64,000 nucleotides of DNA from Parapedobacter tibetensis (GCF_024704835.1 NZ_JAMXBE010000005.1:1-64000); one strand, 5' to 3'; numbered from the stretch's first letter, positions 9,163-18,134 are shown. Numbers and translations are program-made. Notes: generated from the sequence alone by a model not told the origin.

Positions 9163-9194
9163 CCGCTCTTGCATATAACCCCTTAATTTACAAC

Positions 9195-10247
9195 ATGCAG
9201 CATATGATCAGCTCAAATATTAGGAATGGCTTAGCAGTAAAACGCCCATGGATCTATCTTGCCTACTGGGTGCTTGTTACCCTTATCTTTCTATATGACC
9301 GCACCTATCTGATTGAAAAAGCCGGTTTACCAAATTTCTTCATCTGTTCCGCGGTCAGGGTTACGCTGCTCATAGCCCTTGCATGGCTTAATATACACTG
9401 GCTGATACCACGTTATCTTTTGCGGAGAAAATATGGTAATTATTTCGGGTTGGTTTTCCTCTTAATCATAGGGTATTTACTGATGCAGAGCCTTTACGAC
9501 CATTATCTATTTGGATATGTATTAGGCCCAAACCGGAACGTCCATCTTTCCGCTTCGCTTATCTATAATTTTACCCATACCTCGCTTTACCTGCTGTTAA
9601 CCGTTGCACTGAAATTCAGTATCGACTGGTACGAGCAGAAAAAGTTATTGCAGGAAGCAGAGGTCGGTAAATTGCAGGCCGAAGTTAATTACCTCCGCTC
9701 ACAGGTAAACCCGCATTTTTTGTTCAATGCGCTGAACAACCTATATGCCCTGACCATCAAAAAATCGGATAAGGCTCCGGATATTGTATTAAAACTATCC
9801 GAGCTGATGGAATATATGTTATACGAAAGTAATGAAACCTTTGTGCCCATAGAGAAGGAAATTAAATATCTCAGCAATTATCTGGAACTGGAGAAAATCA
9901 GGCAAGGCAACCAGGCAGATATCCGGTTGACGGTCACGGGCAATTCGGGCAACTGCCGGATACCACCGTTTTTAATATTACCACTGGTAGAGAATGCTTT
10001 CAAGCATGGCATCAGCAAGGCAGTTCATCACGCATATCTGCACGTCAGTATTTGCATAGGAAGGGAGCTTGAAGTAAAGATAGAAAACAATAAACTCAAT
10101 TTTCAGCAACCTGACCAAAACGGAGGCATTGGCCTTTTCAATCTGAAGAAAAGATTGGAGCTGTTGTATCCCGGCAGCCATGATCTGAAAATTATGGACC
10201 AGCCGGATTACTACCGGGTACTGTTAAAAATTGACCTGCCATGTTGA
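9195..10247 (+). CDS. LytS/YehU-type membrane sensor histidine kinase
   Basis: Start chosen at 9195 (MQHMISSNI), just after the candidate promoter. Four hydrophobic segments occupy residues ~18-150, followed by a coiled linker and the His_kinase motif LRSQVNPHFLFNALNNLYAL (phospho-acceptor His in NPHFLFN) and an atypical HATPase with LILPLVENAFKHGI and a Gly-rich GGIGLFNLKKRL. It has no extracytoplasmic sensor domain. The stop overlaps the start of the response regulator by 7 bp, so the two are translationally coupled. Confidence 0.9.
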   Translation: MQHMISSNIRNGLAVKRPWIYLAYWVLVTLIFLYDRTYLIEKAGLPNFFICSAVRVTLLIALAWLNIHWLIPRYLLRRKYGNYFGLVFLLIIGYLLMQSLYDHYLFGYVLGPNRNVHLSASLIYNFTHTSLYLLLTVALKFSIDWYEQKKLLQEAEVGKLQAEVNYLRSQVNPHFLFNALNNLYALTIKKSDKAPDIVLKLSELMEYMLYESNETFVPIEKEIKYLSNYLELEKIRQGNQADIRLTVTGNSGNCRIPPFLILPLVENAFKHGISKAVHHAYLHVSICIGRELEVKIENNKLNFQQPDQNGGIGLFNLKKRLELLYPGSHDLKIMDQPDYYRVLLKIDLPC

Positions 10248-10948
10248 CCTGCGCTATCATTGACGATGAACCGCTTGCCAGGGAGATACTGGCAGGTTAT
10301 ATGGAACAATTGCATTATATTAAACTTGTGGGCAGTTTCAACAATGCCTTTGATGCTAGGGAATTTTTAAAACATAATGCCGTTGATGCATTGTTCCTGG
10401 ATATCGAAATGCCAGAGATGAGCGGCATCGATCTCCTAAAGTCGTTGCCCAATCCCCCGATCACGGTATTTACCACCGCTTTCCGTGACTATGCTTTTGA
10501 AGGATATGAATTGGGAGTGATTGATTTTTTATTGAAACCGATATCCCTTTCCCGATTCCTTATATCGCTTGAGAAAATCAAAGACTTTCTTTCATTAAAA
10601 ACGGATGATACCGATTTTGAAATTAGCAGCGATGAACCGGAATTTATTTTTGTTAAAAGCGGTGTACAGCGGATAAAGCTACTGTTTGGCGATGTTACCC
10701 ATATACAGGGATTAAAGGATTATGCGATTATCCATACCGCAAAGGATAAAATTGTCATCAAAGGATCTGTCAAATCCATGCAGGAGCTCTTTCCGGAAAG
10801 CCAGTTTATACGGGTGCATAAATCATTTATTGTCTCCAGGGATAAAATCAGGCGGATGGAGAAAAACAGGATCATCATTGGCGACCACCAGATTCCAATA
10901 GGCAGAAACTATAAGGAGGAAATGGAAAGAAAAATTTCTAATACTTAA
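10241..10948 (+). CDS. LytTR-family response regulator
   Basis: The 235-residue protein has a receiver domain (acidic IIDDEP at 9-13, phospho-acceptor Asp in ALFLDIEMPEMSG near 54, Lys in LLKPIS near 104) and a C-terminal LytTR DNA-binding domain (FIRVHKSFIVS...IPIGRNYKEE). It is the partner of the overlapping LytS kinase. Candidate binding sites are the TCTACT direct repeats at 9130 and 12062. Confidence 0.93.
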   Translation: MLTCAIIDDEPLAREILAGYMEQLHYIKLVGSFNNAFDAREFLKHNAVDALFLDIEMPEMSGIDLLKSLPNPPITVFTTAFRDYAFEGYELGVIDFLLKPISLSRFLISLEKIKDFLSLKTDDTDFEISSDEPEFIFVKSGVQRIKLLFGDVTHIQGLKDYAIIHTAKDKIVIKGSVKSMQELFPESQFIRVHKSFIVSRDKIRRMEKNRIIIGDHQIPIGRNYKEEMERKISNT

Positions 10949-10958
10949 AACCAATCTT

Positions 10959-11474
10959 ATGGAACGGGGAATGCAGCTATTTTTTGTAGCCATATTCGGC
11001 GCATTTTTAATGGCGATAAACGTTTATTGCCAAACAGCCTTTACAGGTAGTTCAACTGACTCCGTAATTTTCGTGGCGAGTACGCCCTGCAGTGCAGGAA
11101 CACGGCCCCTGCCCGGTATCCCTGCAAAAGCGGCATGTGAGTTGATAAAATGGGAACTCAAGCTCTTCGGAGGCTCGGAGGCGCAACAATCCGGAACCTA
11201 TATGCTGGATTGCGACTTTGGTGAGCCTAAGCAGGGCACCAAGGAACTGATGCATGGAGGAACACATCTCCATAGGGACGGGAAATGGATGATCGTGAAT
11301 GGTACCGAAACCGATCCATCCGCAATCATCTATCAACTGGACCCTGATAAACCAGGGGAATCGGTTTCGTTTCTACGCTTAAATGAAAATCTCATCCACT
11401 TGCTGGATAATGAACAGCAATTGATGATAGGAAATGGCGGATGGAGTTACACGCTTAATCGAATAAAAAGATGA
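10959..11474 (+). CDS. Exported NlpE-like protein (copy 1)
   Basis: The 171-residue product has an N-terminal signal (cleavage near NVYCQ). The body, STPCSAG...LIKWELKLFG followed by GKWMIVNGTET, YQLDPDKPGESVSFLRL and a Leu-rich end, resembles the eight-stranded NlpE N-terminal fold (copper/envelope-stress lipoproteins), without the lipobox. It lies 10 bp after the response regulator and its end overlaps the next gene by ATGA, so it belongs to the two-component operon. A start at 10971 is equally possible. Confidence 0.6.
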   Translation: MERGMQLFFVAIFGAFLMAINVYCQTAFTGSSTDSVIFVASTPCSAGTRPLPGIPAKAACELIKWELKLFGGSEAQQSGTYMLDCDFGEPKQGTKELMHGGTHLHRDGKWMIVNGTETDPSAIIYQLDPDKPGESVSFLRLNENLIHLLDNEQQLMIGNGGWSYTLNRIKR

Positions 11475-12001
11475 AACAGCTTATTTATATCCTATCGGCT
11501 TGTTTAGGTATGTGGCTACCCCTACATACCCATGGCCAAACGAAGGCATCAGACAACAAGATTTCAGAAAGTATTACCTTTTCCGAAAAACCAAAAGGTC
11601 TATCTGTATACGGAATATTTGAAGGGCGCACCCCAAGTGGCGAAATCAGCACGGAATGGAAAGTTCGTTTATCCCCCGCGGATGATCGCCTGAAATGGCA
11701 GATCATTCTGTTCAGGGATTCCCTGACCTTTAAGCCGACCACTTTTATATTGGAAGTCGGAATGTCACAGCGCCAAACGCAGAAAGGGACATGGAAAATT
11801 ATCCAGGGCACAAAAACCAATCGAGTGGCCGTGGTCTACAAACTTGACGTCGGACCGGATGGCAAGCCGATCTATCTTTTGAAAGGCGATGAAAATGTTC
11901 TTTTTATCCTGGATGAAAACCTTGAATTCCGGACAGGCAATCAGCATTTCAGTTTTACGCTCAACAGAGTCCATAAGGTGCTGCGTTTGTCTAATCGGTA
12001 G
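11471..12001 (+). CDS. Exported NlpE-like protein (copy 2)
   Basis: This 176-residue exported protein (signal to ~HTHGQ) shares with its upstream neighbour the same C-terminal layout: GTWKIIQGT, a YKLDVGPDGKPIYLL strand, then a ...ILDENLEFRTG...FTLNRV ending. The pair therefore looks like a diverged tandem duplication. It is coupled to the preceding gene by a 4-bp ATGA overlap and completes the four-gene LytS/LytTR operon. Confidence 0.6.
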   Translation: MKQLIYILSACLGMWLPLHTHGQTKASDNKISESITFSEKPKGLSVYGIFEGRTPSGEISTEWKVRLSPADDRLKWQIILFRDSLTFKPTTFILEVGMSQRQTQKGTWKIIQGTKTNRVAVVYKLDVGPDGKPIYLLKGDENVLFILDENLEFRTGNQHFSFTLNRVHKVLRLSNR

Positions 12002-12061
12002 TTAGGGCTAATTACAGAAAAACAACCGTTGCGATCATCCGAAACAAAAAACGGCTATTGG

Positions 12062-12110
12062 TCTACTACTTTGGTTGTTGGTCTACTATTTTTCTACTTC
12101 ATTTACTTTT
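12062..12110 (+). promoter_or_regulatory. Second TCTACT direct-repeat site, candidate LytTR target
   Basis: TTGGTCTACTA occurs at 12058-12068 and again at 12078-12088, so the TCTACT cores (12062 and 12082) are again 20 bp apart; a third core lies at 12093. A TACTTTTC sequence at about 12104 is one base from the -7 consensus. The spacing and core are identical to those in front of the kinase gene, suggesting that the downstream gene is regulated by the same response regulator. Confidence 0.5.
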
Positions 12111-12167
12111 CGTTTAATATTGCTACCGGAGACTTATCAATTATTTTTTTATTTAATAGTTTATGTT

Positions 12168-12623
12168 ATGCAACGCACAATATTCAAACAGGCATTTGCG
12201 CAACTATTTACACTTGTTACGCTATGCTTCATTGCAGTTGGTTTCACGACAGGGATAGGATTGGACAGTTACGAGATTTATCTTAACAACAAGCTCATCC
12301 TGAAACAGTCGGTGAACCAGCCCCTGAGTTTAAGAAAACTGCAACTGGGCAAGACAAATGACAATGACCAGCTACGCATTTATTACAAACATTGCACCGT
12401 AAAAGGGTCTGGTACGGACAGGAGCATTATCCTAAAAGATGAGAAGGGAAATATCTTGAAGAAATGGGAATTTGCCAATACTACCGGATCCAATACGGAT
12501 ATGGTGATATCAGCAAAAGAGCTGTCACAGTTAAAAAAGGACAATGTCCATCGTGATCTCAGCCTTCATTATACAGCACAGGAGCTTCCAAAAGGTGAAA
12601 TGCTGGCATTCCTTTCGCCCTGA
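12168..12623 (+). CDS. Secreted protein of unknown function, possible LytTR target
   Basis: Start at 12168 (MQRTIFKQAF) gives 151 residues with a signal segment ending near GFTTG. The mature part (LDSYEIYLNNKLILKQ, LRIYYKHCTVKGSGTDRSIILKDEKGN, ISAKELSQLKK) resembles small Bacteroidota exported beta-sandwich proteins but I know no named family. Its upstream region carries the spaced TCTACT repeats. Confidence 0.65.
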   Translation: MQRTIFKQAFAQLFTLVTLCFIAVGFTTGIGLDSYEIYLNNKLILKQSVNQPLSLRKLQLGKTNDNDQLRIYYKHCTVKGSGTDRSIILKDEKGNILKKWEFANTTGSNTDMVISAKELSQLKKDNVHRDLSLHYTAQELPKGEMLAFLSP

Positions 12624-12783
12624 AATAAATGGTTTATGAAATTTGTTAGTCATGAGAACGAAAAATTTTCAGGGTTCATTGCTTTTACCACTACCGGCAG
12701 GCCCAATAATAATTTTTCCGATACTTAACAGTCATGTACTTAAATGTGTCGATGATTATAACCCCATTTAAAATTTTGTAAAA

Positions 12784-13413
12784 ATGACAATATGTACATT
12801 GATCCTGGCACTTGTTTTATCATACACATCCTGCTATTCGCAGGACAGGAAACGGGGGAAAGCCAGCAGGGTTGGCGGACCCTGCGAGGGCTGTGAGGCC
12901 ATTTACGAATATGGCGGGCGGCGTCTGGCCGCAATCGATACCCTCCCCGGATTCCGGGAAAACGAACCGAAAATCAAGGTAACGGGAACCGTTTTCAGGA
13001 AAGACGGAAAGACGCCCGCGGAAAACGTCATCGTATATATCTACCATACCGACAGGCAGGGGATCTATCCGACAAGGGGAAATGAAACAGGGTGGGATAA
13101 GCGCCACGGGTTCATCCGTGGTTGGATAACCACAGGCAAAGACGGGAAATATACCTTTTATACATTCAGGCCCGCGGCATATCCCAGCGGCGTGGAACCC
13201 GAGCATATCCACATATTGGTAAAGGAACCCGACAGGAATGAATATTACCTGGACGAATACGTATTTGACGATGACCCCCTGCTGAATGGCAAGGAACGGA
13301 AAATGCTTGAAAACCGCGGTGGTTCGGGAATAGTCAGACCCATTGCTGAAAAGGGGATGCTGACCGTAAAACGCGATATCATTTTGGGCCTGAACATCCC
13401 GGACTATGAATAG
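12784..13413 (+). CDS. Secreted intradiol-type dioxygenase-like protein
   Basis: The 209-residue product begins with a signal segment (SCYSQ near 19). The body matches the beta-sandwich of protocatechuate 3,4-dioxygenase: TVFRKDGKTPAENVIVYIYHTD, two Tyr candidates for iron binding (YPTRG near 100 and KYTFYTFRPAAYP near 125) and the HIH pair in EPEHIHILVK. Exported versions are common in Bacteroidota and their substrate is unknown. It overlaps the YceI gene by 8 bp. Confidence 0.75.
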   Translation: MTICTLILALVLSYTSCYSQDRKRGKASRVGGPCEGCEAIYEYGGRRLAAIDTLPGFRENEPKIKVTGTVFRKDGKTPAENVIVYIYHTDRQGIYPTRGNETGWDKRHGFIRGWITTGKDGKYTFYTFRPAAYPSGVEPEHIHILVKEPDRNEYYLDEYVFDDDPLLNGKERKMLENRGGSGIVRPIAEKGMLTVKRDIILGLNIPDYE

Positions 13414-14041
13414 CCTGCCCCTTGCGATACCGGTGTGCCTGATCGTGCTGTTTTCCTGCACCGGCAAATACCGCTCTGATGTGCAAGAGGCCACCGTAGG
13501 CGAGGTTTCTGTTTCGACCGGCAGCCAGAATGGTGATACGTTGAAAATCGATCTGGACGCATCGAGCATCAGATGGAAGGGTACAAAGCTGCGTGCGACG
13601 AGAAAGCACGAGGGAACCGTCCGGCTCCGGCAAGCCTATTTATTGGCCAAAGGTAGACGGATAACCGGTGGGAACATGGTGGCAGACATGCAGACCCTCA
13701 GGGCTATGGACATCCCCGCACATGAAACCGAAGCTGAGCGGAACCTGAACGAACATCTCAGGGGTAGTGATTTTTTTGATGTGGAAAGGTATCCGGAAGC
13801 CGGATTTCGGATCATGGGAGTAACATACCGGGCAGGCAGCAGCCTGGACATCACAGGAAACCTGACGATCAAAGGCGTAACCAAAAGCATTGCGTTCGGT
13901 GCATCGGATAGGGACAGTATCTTTTCGGCAACATTCAGATTTGACCGTTTCCTGTGGGGTATTACCTATGAAGGCAACCTTGCCGAAAGAACGTTGATTG
14001 ACCGTGATATTGAATTGACAGTCGAGCTTAAAATTGAATAA
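13406..14041 (+). CDS. YceI-domain lipoprotein
   Basis: A 211-residue lipoprotein (VLFSCTGKY lipobox). Residues ~45-211 form a YceI-like lipocalin fold: DASSIRWKGTKL, GGNMVADMQTLRAMD, LRGSDFFDVERYPEAGF, ITGNLTIKGVTKSIAF. YceI proteins bind isoprenoid-like lipids in the periplasm. Its start lies inside the end of the dioxygenase-like gene, implying coupled expression. Confidence 0.85.
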   Translation: MNSLPLAIPVCLIVLFSCTGKYRSDVQEATVGEVSVSTGSQNGDTLKIDLDASSIRWKGTKLRATRKHEGTVRLRQAYLLAKGRRITGGNMVADMQTLRAMDIPAHETEAERNLNEHLRGSDFFDVERYPEAGFRIMGVTYRAGSSLDITGNLTIKGVTKSIAFGASDRDSIFSATFRFDRFLWGITYEGNLAERTLIDRDIELTVELKIE

Positions 14042-14128
14042 ACGCACGTTCTACCGTTATGATACGGATGAGTCTTTCCGCACATTACGGTCATACTGGC
14101 TTTGATGAATTTGTCCATACGCCTTTTC

Positions 14129-14266
14129 TTATTTTTTCAGGTAAGCACATGGCACGTTTTTGGGGACATACCCAATCCCATAGGCATGTCCCAGCAACGT
14201 TGTGACGACTTTTGAAATCGTCACTTCATCCCAGGCATTTCGGGTAAAAGGCCCATAGTTCTTAAG
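14129..14266 (-). pseudogene. C-terminal gene remnant, family unknown
   Basis: A 45-codon minus-strand frame reads like a genuine protein end (FTRNAWDEVTISKVV, LLGHAYGIGYVPKNVPCAYL) and stops at 14129-14131, but it is blocked by a stop immediately upstream. I cannot name the family. The rest of 14042-14381 holds nothing recognisable. Confidence 0.35.
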
Positions 14267-14381
14267 CTATCAGCTTTCGGCAGCTAGCCTCTGCTTTATT
14301 TCCGTTAAAAAGTCCTTGTTCCATATTCCCTTAATCCATCACCAGATATTATAAAGTTGCCTATATCCAAACCCGGATCTT

Positions 14382-15602
14382 TTATTTCCCATAAAACTGG
14401 ATCAAAATATCATCTAAACTTTGATCCCACATGGCCCCAGTATGGCCACTATTCACTTCCTTATAGACATGATCTATTTGATATTCTTCCAAACGATCAT
14501 GGAACTGACGGCCTCCGTCAAGAAATTTGCTTTTTTCCTCTGGAAACTCCAGATCATAGGTGCCCACCTCGGTATAAATATTTTTCAAGGGGTACTTATC
14601 CTTTTTCGTTAAATAGACATCCAAAGCTTCATTAGCAAGTTTATTCATCAAAAGGGGATAGCTTCCAGTACCGCCACCTTGCGAGGATACATTCCCAAAA
14701 AAATCAGGATGACGAAAAGCGGTAACAATAGCACTGTGCCCGCCGGCTGATGCACCTATAATTCCCCGTTTATCGGGAGAACTGCTTACCCGAAAATTTT
14801 CTTCTACAAATGGGATCATCTCTTCAACAATCATCTTAGCATAGTCCGCACTTTGAGAGATGTACTCGTTCGACCTATCTTCGAATGCAACAAATACGAC
14901 TACGATAGGCTCAATTTTTTCATCATAGATCAGGTTGTCCACCACATTGATAAAAGGCCTGAGATACATGGCCCACATGCCATCGTGCACGTATAATACA
15001 GGATATTCCTTATCTTTTGTATAATTATATGGCGTATAAACCCATATCAACCGGTCAGAAAACAAGGGGGTATCCGTTTTGAATACCCACCTGCTGGTGA
15101 TACCTTTTTCAATATCATGGCGCGTATCTATGTATGGCGACCGTACAAAACCGGGCATTGAAAAGATATTACGATCACCATAGTCAAAACTTTGCGTTAC
15201 CTGAGGGTTGTTTAAATCCATCACCTTTTTTCCATCAGCAATGAAACGGTACTCAAGTATCGCGTCTGAGGGAATCGTATAAGATATATGAAAGAAATCC
15301 CGGTTACCACAATCTATCCTGTTCAATGTTTCGGGGGTTGTCCATGACTTTTGCAGATCTCCCTCGATTTCTAACTTTTCAGCGTCCCCGTACCAGACAA
15401 AGTGAACGTTTTGCTTCCCCTCAATAATTGGCGTTGATTTTATTTCTGATAAGTACCGGTCAACCAGCAGCGATCTTTCAGCGACAGGCCTCTCCTCCAG
15501 CTTTTGTATGAAAGCTTCAAAAGGTTGATTTTCCTGCTCCTGTGCCCTACAAGGGAAGAGGACGCCAATTAGGGCAATAAGCACGTATATTTTCTTTCTC
15601 AT
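14382..15602 (-). CDS. Exported esterase of the Fes/enterochelin-esterase type
   Basis: The start at 15602 (MRKKIYVLIALIGVLFPCRAQ) gives a signal peptide and 406 residues. Residues ~60-150 form a CBM48-like beta-sandwich (VHFVWYGDAEKLEIEGDLQ) and the rest an alpha/beta hydrolase: YPVLYVHDGMWAM, nucleophile elbow GASAGG, and a late HTGAMW that may supply the His. Such proteins cleave esters in siderophores or plant polymers; the substrate is not predictable here. It is a single gene facing relics on both sides. Confidence 0.8.
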   Translation of the reverse strand: MRKKIYVLIALIGVLFPCRAQEQENQPFEAFIQKLEERPVAERSLLVDRYLSEIKSTPIIEGKQNVHFVWYGDAEKLEIEGDLQKSWTTPETLNRIDCGNRDFFHISYTIPSDAILEYRFIADGKKVMDLNNPQVTQSFDYGDRNIFSMPGFVRSPYIDTRHDIEKGITSRWVFKTDTPLFSDRLIWVYTPYNYTKDKEYPVLYVHDGMWAMYLRPFINVVDNLIYDEKIEPIVVVFVAFEDRSNEYISQSADYAKMIVEEMIPFVEENFRVSSSPDKRGIIGASAGGHSAIVTAFRHPDFFGNVSSQGGGTGSYPLLMNKLANEALDVYLTKKDKYPLKNIYTEVGTYDLEFPEEKSKFLDGGRQFHDRLEEYQIDHVYKEVNSGHTGAMWDQSLDDILIQFYGK

Positions 15603-15705
15603 ATTCGTTTTCTTTAGGTTATAAAGATCTTTTCCGTAGCTTGATGTCCGCAAGCCAGCTTAATCGATCGTTCCTGCCAACTAGCTGGCGGATCACAGCT
15701 GGTAG

Positions 15706-15780
15706 CTACTCATCCCTTAAACTCTCCACCGGATTGACCACCGCAGCCTTAATGGCTTGGAAGCTCACGCTCCTTGCTTC
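15706..15780 (-). pseudogene. C-terminal relic of a MacB/FtsX-type ABC permease
   Basis: Twenty-four minus-strand codons end in SVSFQAIKAAVVNPVESLRDE, the very conserved last segment of FtsX-like permeases of MacB efflux systems in Bacteroidota. The frame is closed by a stop just upstream and none of the four membrane segments are present, so only the tail survives. Confidence 0.65.
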
Positions 15781-16017
15781 TTACTCCTTGTTACCGTTTT
15801 TGCGGCCTAAACAACTATATCGAAAGGCCTTCCATATACCATCCGATATCCGTCAACTTTACCGATCGCGATAAAGTCAACAATGGCGATGATCTTTAAT
15901 TTTTGCCATAATACTTTCGGTTACAGCGTGTTTTCCCTGAAAACCCGTATCAATAAAATTGCCAAACCCCATAAATGCGCCTGTGGGCCTTATTTTATGC
16001 ATTTTCTATTTCATGGG

Positions 16018-16065
16018 ACTGTCCGTTTCCGAACACTTGAATTCAAGTGTTCGGAAACGGACAGT
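16018..16065. promoter_or_regulatory. 48-bp perfect palindrome
   Basis: Bases 16018-16041 are the exact reverse complement of 16042-16065, centred on GAATTC with no loop. Each arm contains an imperfect inner dyad, TGTCCGTTTCCGAACA on the left and its complement on the right (TGTyCG-N4-CGrACA). Two such dyads side by side resemble tandem activator sites. The MacB-type permease relic lies 240 bp away on the strand for which this would be upstream. The function is inferred. Confidence 0.55.
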
Positions 16066-16328
16066 TGATAGCAGGATATTACTATCTGAAGAATATGTAG
16101 GCCGGCACCTTAATTTGGTGATTTGATTGGTCTTAACCTGTGTATTTTATACAAAAAATCGGGAGTTGATCGTAAGCTGGTGAGCCCGTTACTTTGGTGC
16201 AGTCATTTGGGGGAATACCTGGTCTTTACTTTTGTATTGAACGTATCGCCCCCCAAATGCTGCATGAATAATGTGGTATCTTTAAAACGGGCTTCCAATG
16301 CGCTTTATTGTTTTCCCAAGGTCTTTTA

Positions 16329-16583
16329 TCATCGTTTCCCTGATAGAAAAATACGGTTGCATTGCGGGCACCAACATCTTTTCAGTGATAGGAAAAGGGA
16401 GATAAAGGAGTCAACCAGTTCGGAAGGATTATTAAAAGAAGCAATGGTTTCTCCCTCTGTATTTTTAAATTCAGTGCGTGCATCCTCCGCTAAAACTTCA
16501 TGTAATGATTCCCATTGCTTGGTATCCACATACCTGCAATATGCAGACATTATTCCCTGGATTATCTGAGTTGTGTCCGTCAT
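16329..16583 (-). pseudogene. SnoaL-like (NTF2 fold) protein, truncated
   Basis: The first ~60 residues (IIQGIMSAYCRYVDTKQWESLHEVLAEDARTEFK) are a clear start of a SnoaL-like domain. After LVDSFISLF the sequence loses family character and stops at residue 84, short of the usual ~130, so it is probably frameshifted or deleted. The ATG overlaps the stop of the dehydrogenase relic by 4 bp, as in a former operon. Confidence 0.55.
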
Positions 16584-17200
16584 AATGTTTCATTTACCTG
16601 TATAGCAATTTTCCCTTGCGTATGTACTTTTCCAATTTCAATGTGTGCTTCGGGTATGGCTTCAAAAGGAAAAACTTTGGAAACGTGTGGAATTAGTTTA
16701 CCCTTTTTTAAAAGTCTGGCCACAAACTTCATATCCCCGCCACTATATTGGATGGCATTGTAAAAAGCGTTTACGCCTAACCGTTTGGCTTTGGTTGCTT
16801 CTTCCGGTGTAACACCTGACCATAAACTAATCAGGTTGCCACCTCGTTTTACGACTTCCATACTACGCAGAATGTGTCCGTCCGCTTTTACCGCTTCAAC
16901 TACCAAATCTACATTTTGTACAACGTCTTCAAAACGCTGTGTTTTATAGTCCACGAATTCGTCCGCTCCTAAATTCAGTACGAAATCCTTTTTGGAAGCG
17001 GAGGCCAATGCAATAACATAAGCACCGTAATATTTGGCAAACTGCACCGCAAAATGCCCTACACCGCCACCGCAGCCGTTACAAATACACGGTCGCCTTT
17101 TTCGATGCCGACTTTATGAATGGGTTGCAAAGCGGTAAGCGCCGCCAAAGTGGAAACTGCGGCCTGTTCGTGTGTTATATTTTTAGGTGCCGGCGTATTG
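16580..17200 (-). pseudogene. Medium-chain (zinc-type) alcohol dehydrogenase/quinone reductase, broken
   Basis: Residues from an intact 155-codon frame (16580-17047) give the second half of a Rossmann-fold MDR protein (FAKYYGAYVIALASASKKDF, LGADEFVDYKTQRFEDVV). Upstream, in another frame, lies KNITHEQAAVSTLAALTALQ...GIEKGDRVFVTAA, so a one-base loss near 17068 splits the GGVGH nucleotide loop. The N-terminal catalytic domain is absent beyond ~17200. The gene is thus doubly inactivated. Confidence 0.8.
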
Positions 17201-17252
17201 GTGGTGCAGTAATAAAACACTAAATACATTAGCTTTTAAGGGCTAGATATTT

Positions 17253-17260
17253 TATATTTG
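17253..17260 (+). promoter_or_regulatory. -7 promoter element of the Rpn gene
   Basis: TATATTTG fits the Bacteroidota -7 consensus TAnnTTTG and ends only 4 bp before the ATG at 17265. Transcription from it would start at or next to the start codon, giving a leaderless or nearly leaderless mRNA. Confidence 0.5.
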
Positions 17261-17264
17261 CTTC

Positions 17265-18134
17265 ATGACCGAATCAAAACAGCCTACCATTGGGAAATTT
17301 ATAGACCCACTAACGGACTGGGGTTTCCGCCATTTATTCGGGCAGGAGCCCAATAAGGAGATACTAAAGGAGTTTCTCAATGATTTGTTTCAGGGCGAAA
17401 AGCACATTGCCGACCTTGAATATGCACCCAACGAACATGACGGCGACAACGAAACGGACAAGCGCGTCATTTTCGATTTGCATTGCCGTGGGGATAATGG
17501 CGAGTATTTTGTCGTGGAGATGCAGCGCATACGTCAGGATTTTTTCAAAGACAGGGCGCTGTTCTATGTATCCCGGCTGATCCATCGACTGTTGAAAAAG
17601 GGGAGGGAGTCAAACGATTACCGGCTGCCCGAGGTCTATCTGATCGGCATCCTGGAGTTCAGCATAGATGCCAACGAAGATCAGCGGTATCTCCATGATA
17701 TCGCATTAATGGAAAAGAATACCGGTAAATTATTCTATGATAAGTTGGGGTTTAAATTCTTGGAATTGTGTAACTTTGTGAAAAAGGGTGATGATTTGCT
17801 TGCAGACATGGACAAGTGGATGTACCTGCTGAAACACATGAGCACCTTGGATAAGGTTCCGACATTTTTGGATAAACGGGTTTTTCAGCTTATTTTCAAG
17901 ATATCGGAAGTTGCAAAATTAAGAAAGGAGGAACGTATGGCATACGAAGCAAGTTTAAAGGCCAAGTGGGATACGCAGAATGCGTTTGACTCGGTCAAAA
18001 GGGAGACAAGCGAGCAGTTTGTGAAGAACCTAATTGGCAAATTTGGTTTTACGGATGAACAGGCTGCCGATGCCGCCGAAGTATCCATCGACTTCGTACG
18101 AAAAATCCGTTCGGCTTTGCAAAAGAAAAAATAG
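17265..18134 (+). CDS. Rpn-family PD-(D/E)XK nuclease/putative transposase
   Basis: The 289-residue protein starts with FIDPLTDWGFRHLFGQEPNKEILKEFLNDL, the signature of the Rpn/PDDEXK_2 family, and has the nuclease core VIFDLHCRGDNGEYFVVEMQR (Asp and Glu-x-Gln metal site). Rpn proteins are DNA nucleases linked to recombination or phage defence. The C-terminal ~80 residues are helical. It lies directly beside the broken dehydrogenase, whose N-terminus ends ~65 bp upstream. Bases 18135-18378 contain no gene. Confidence 0.85.
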   Translation: MTESKQPTIGKFIDPLTDWGFRHLFGQEPNKEILKEFLNDLFQGEKHIADLEYAPNEHDGDNETDKRVIFDLHCRGDNGEYFVVEMQRIRQDFFKDRALFYVSRLIHRLLKKGRESNDYRLPEVYLIGILEFSIDANEDQRYLHDIALMEKNTGKLFYDKLGFKFLELCNFVKKGDDLLADMDKWMYLLKHMSTLDKVPTFLDKRVFQLIFKISEVAKLRKEERMAYEASLKAKWDTQNAFDSVKRETSEQFVKNLIGKFGFTDEQAADAAEVSIDFVRKIRSALQKKK

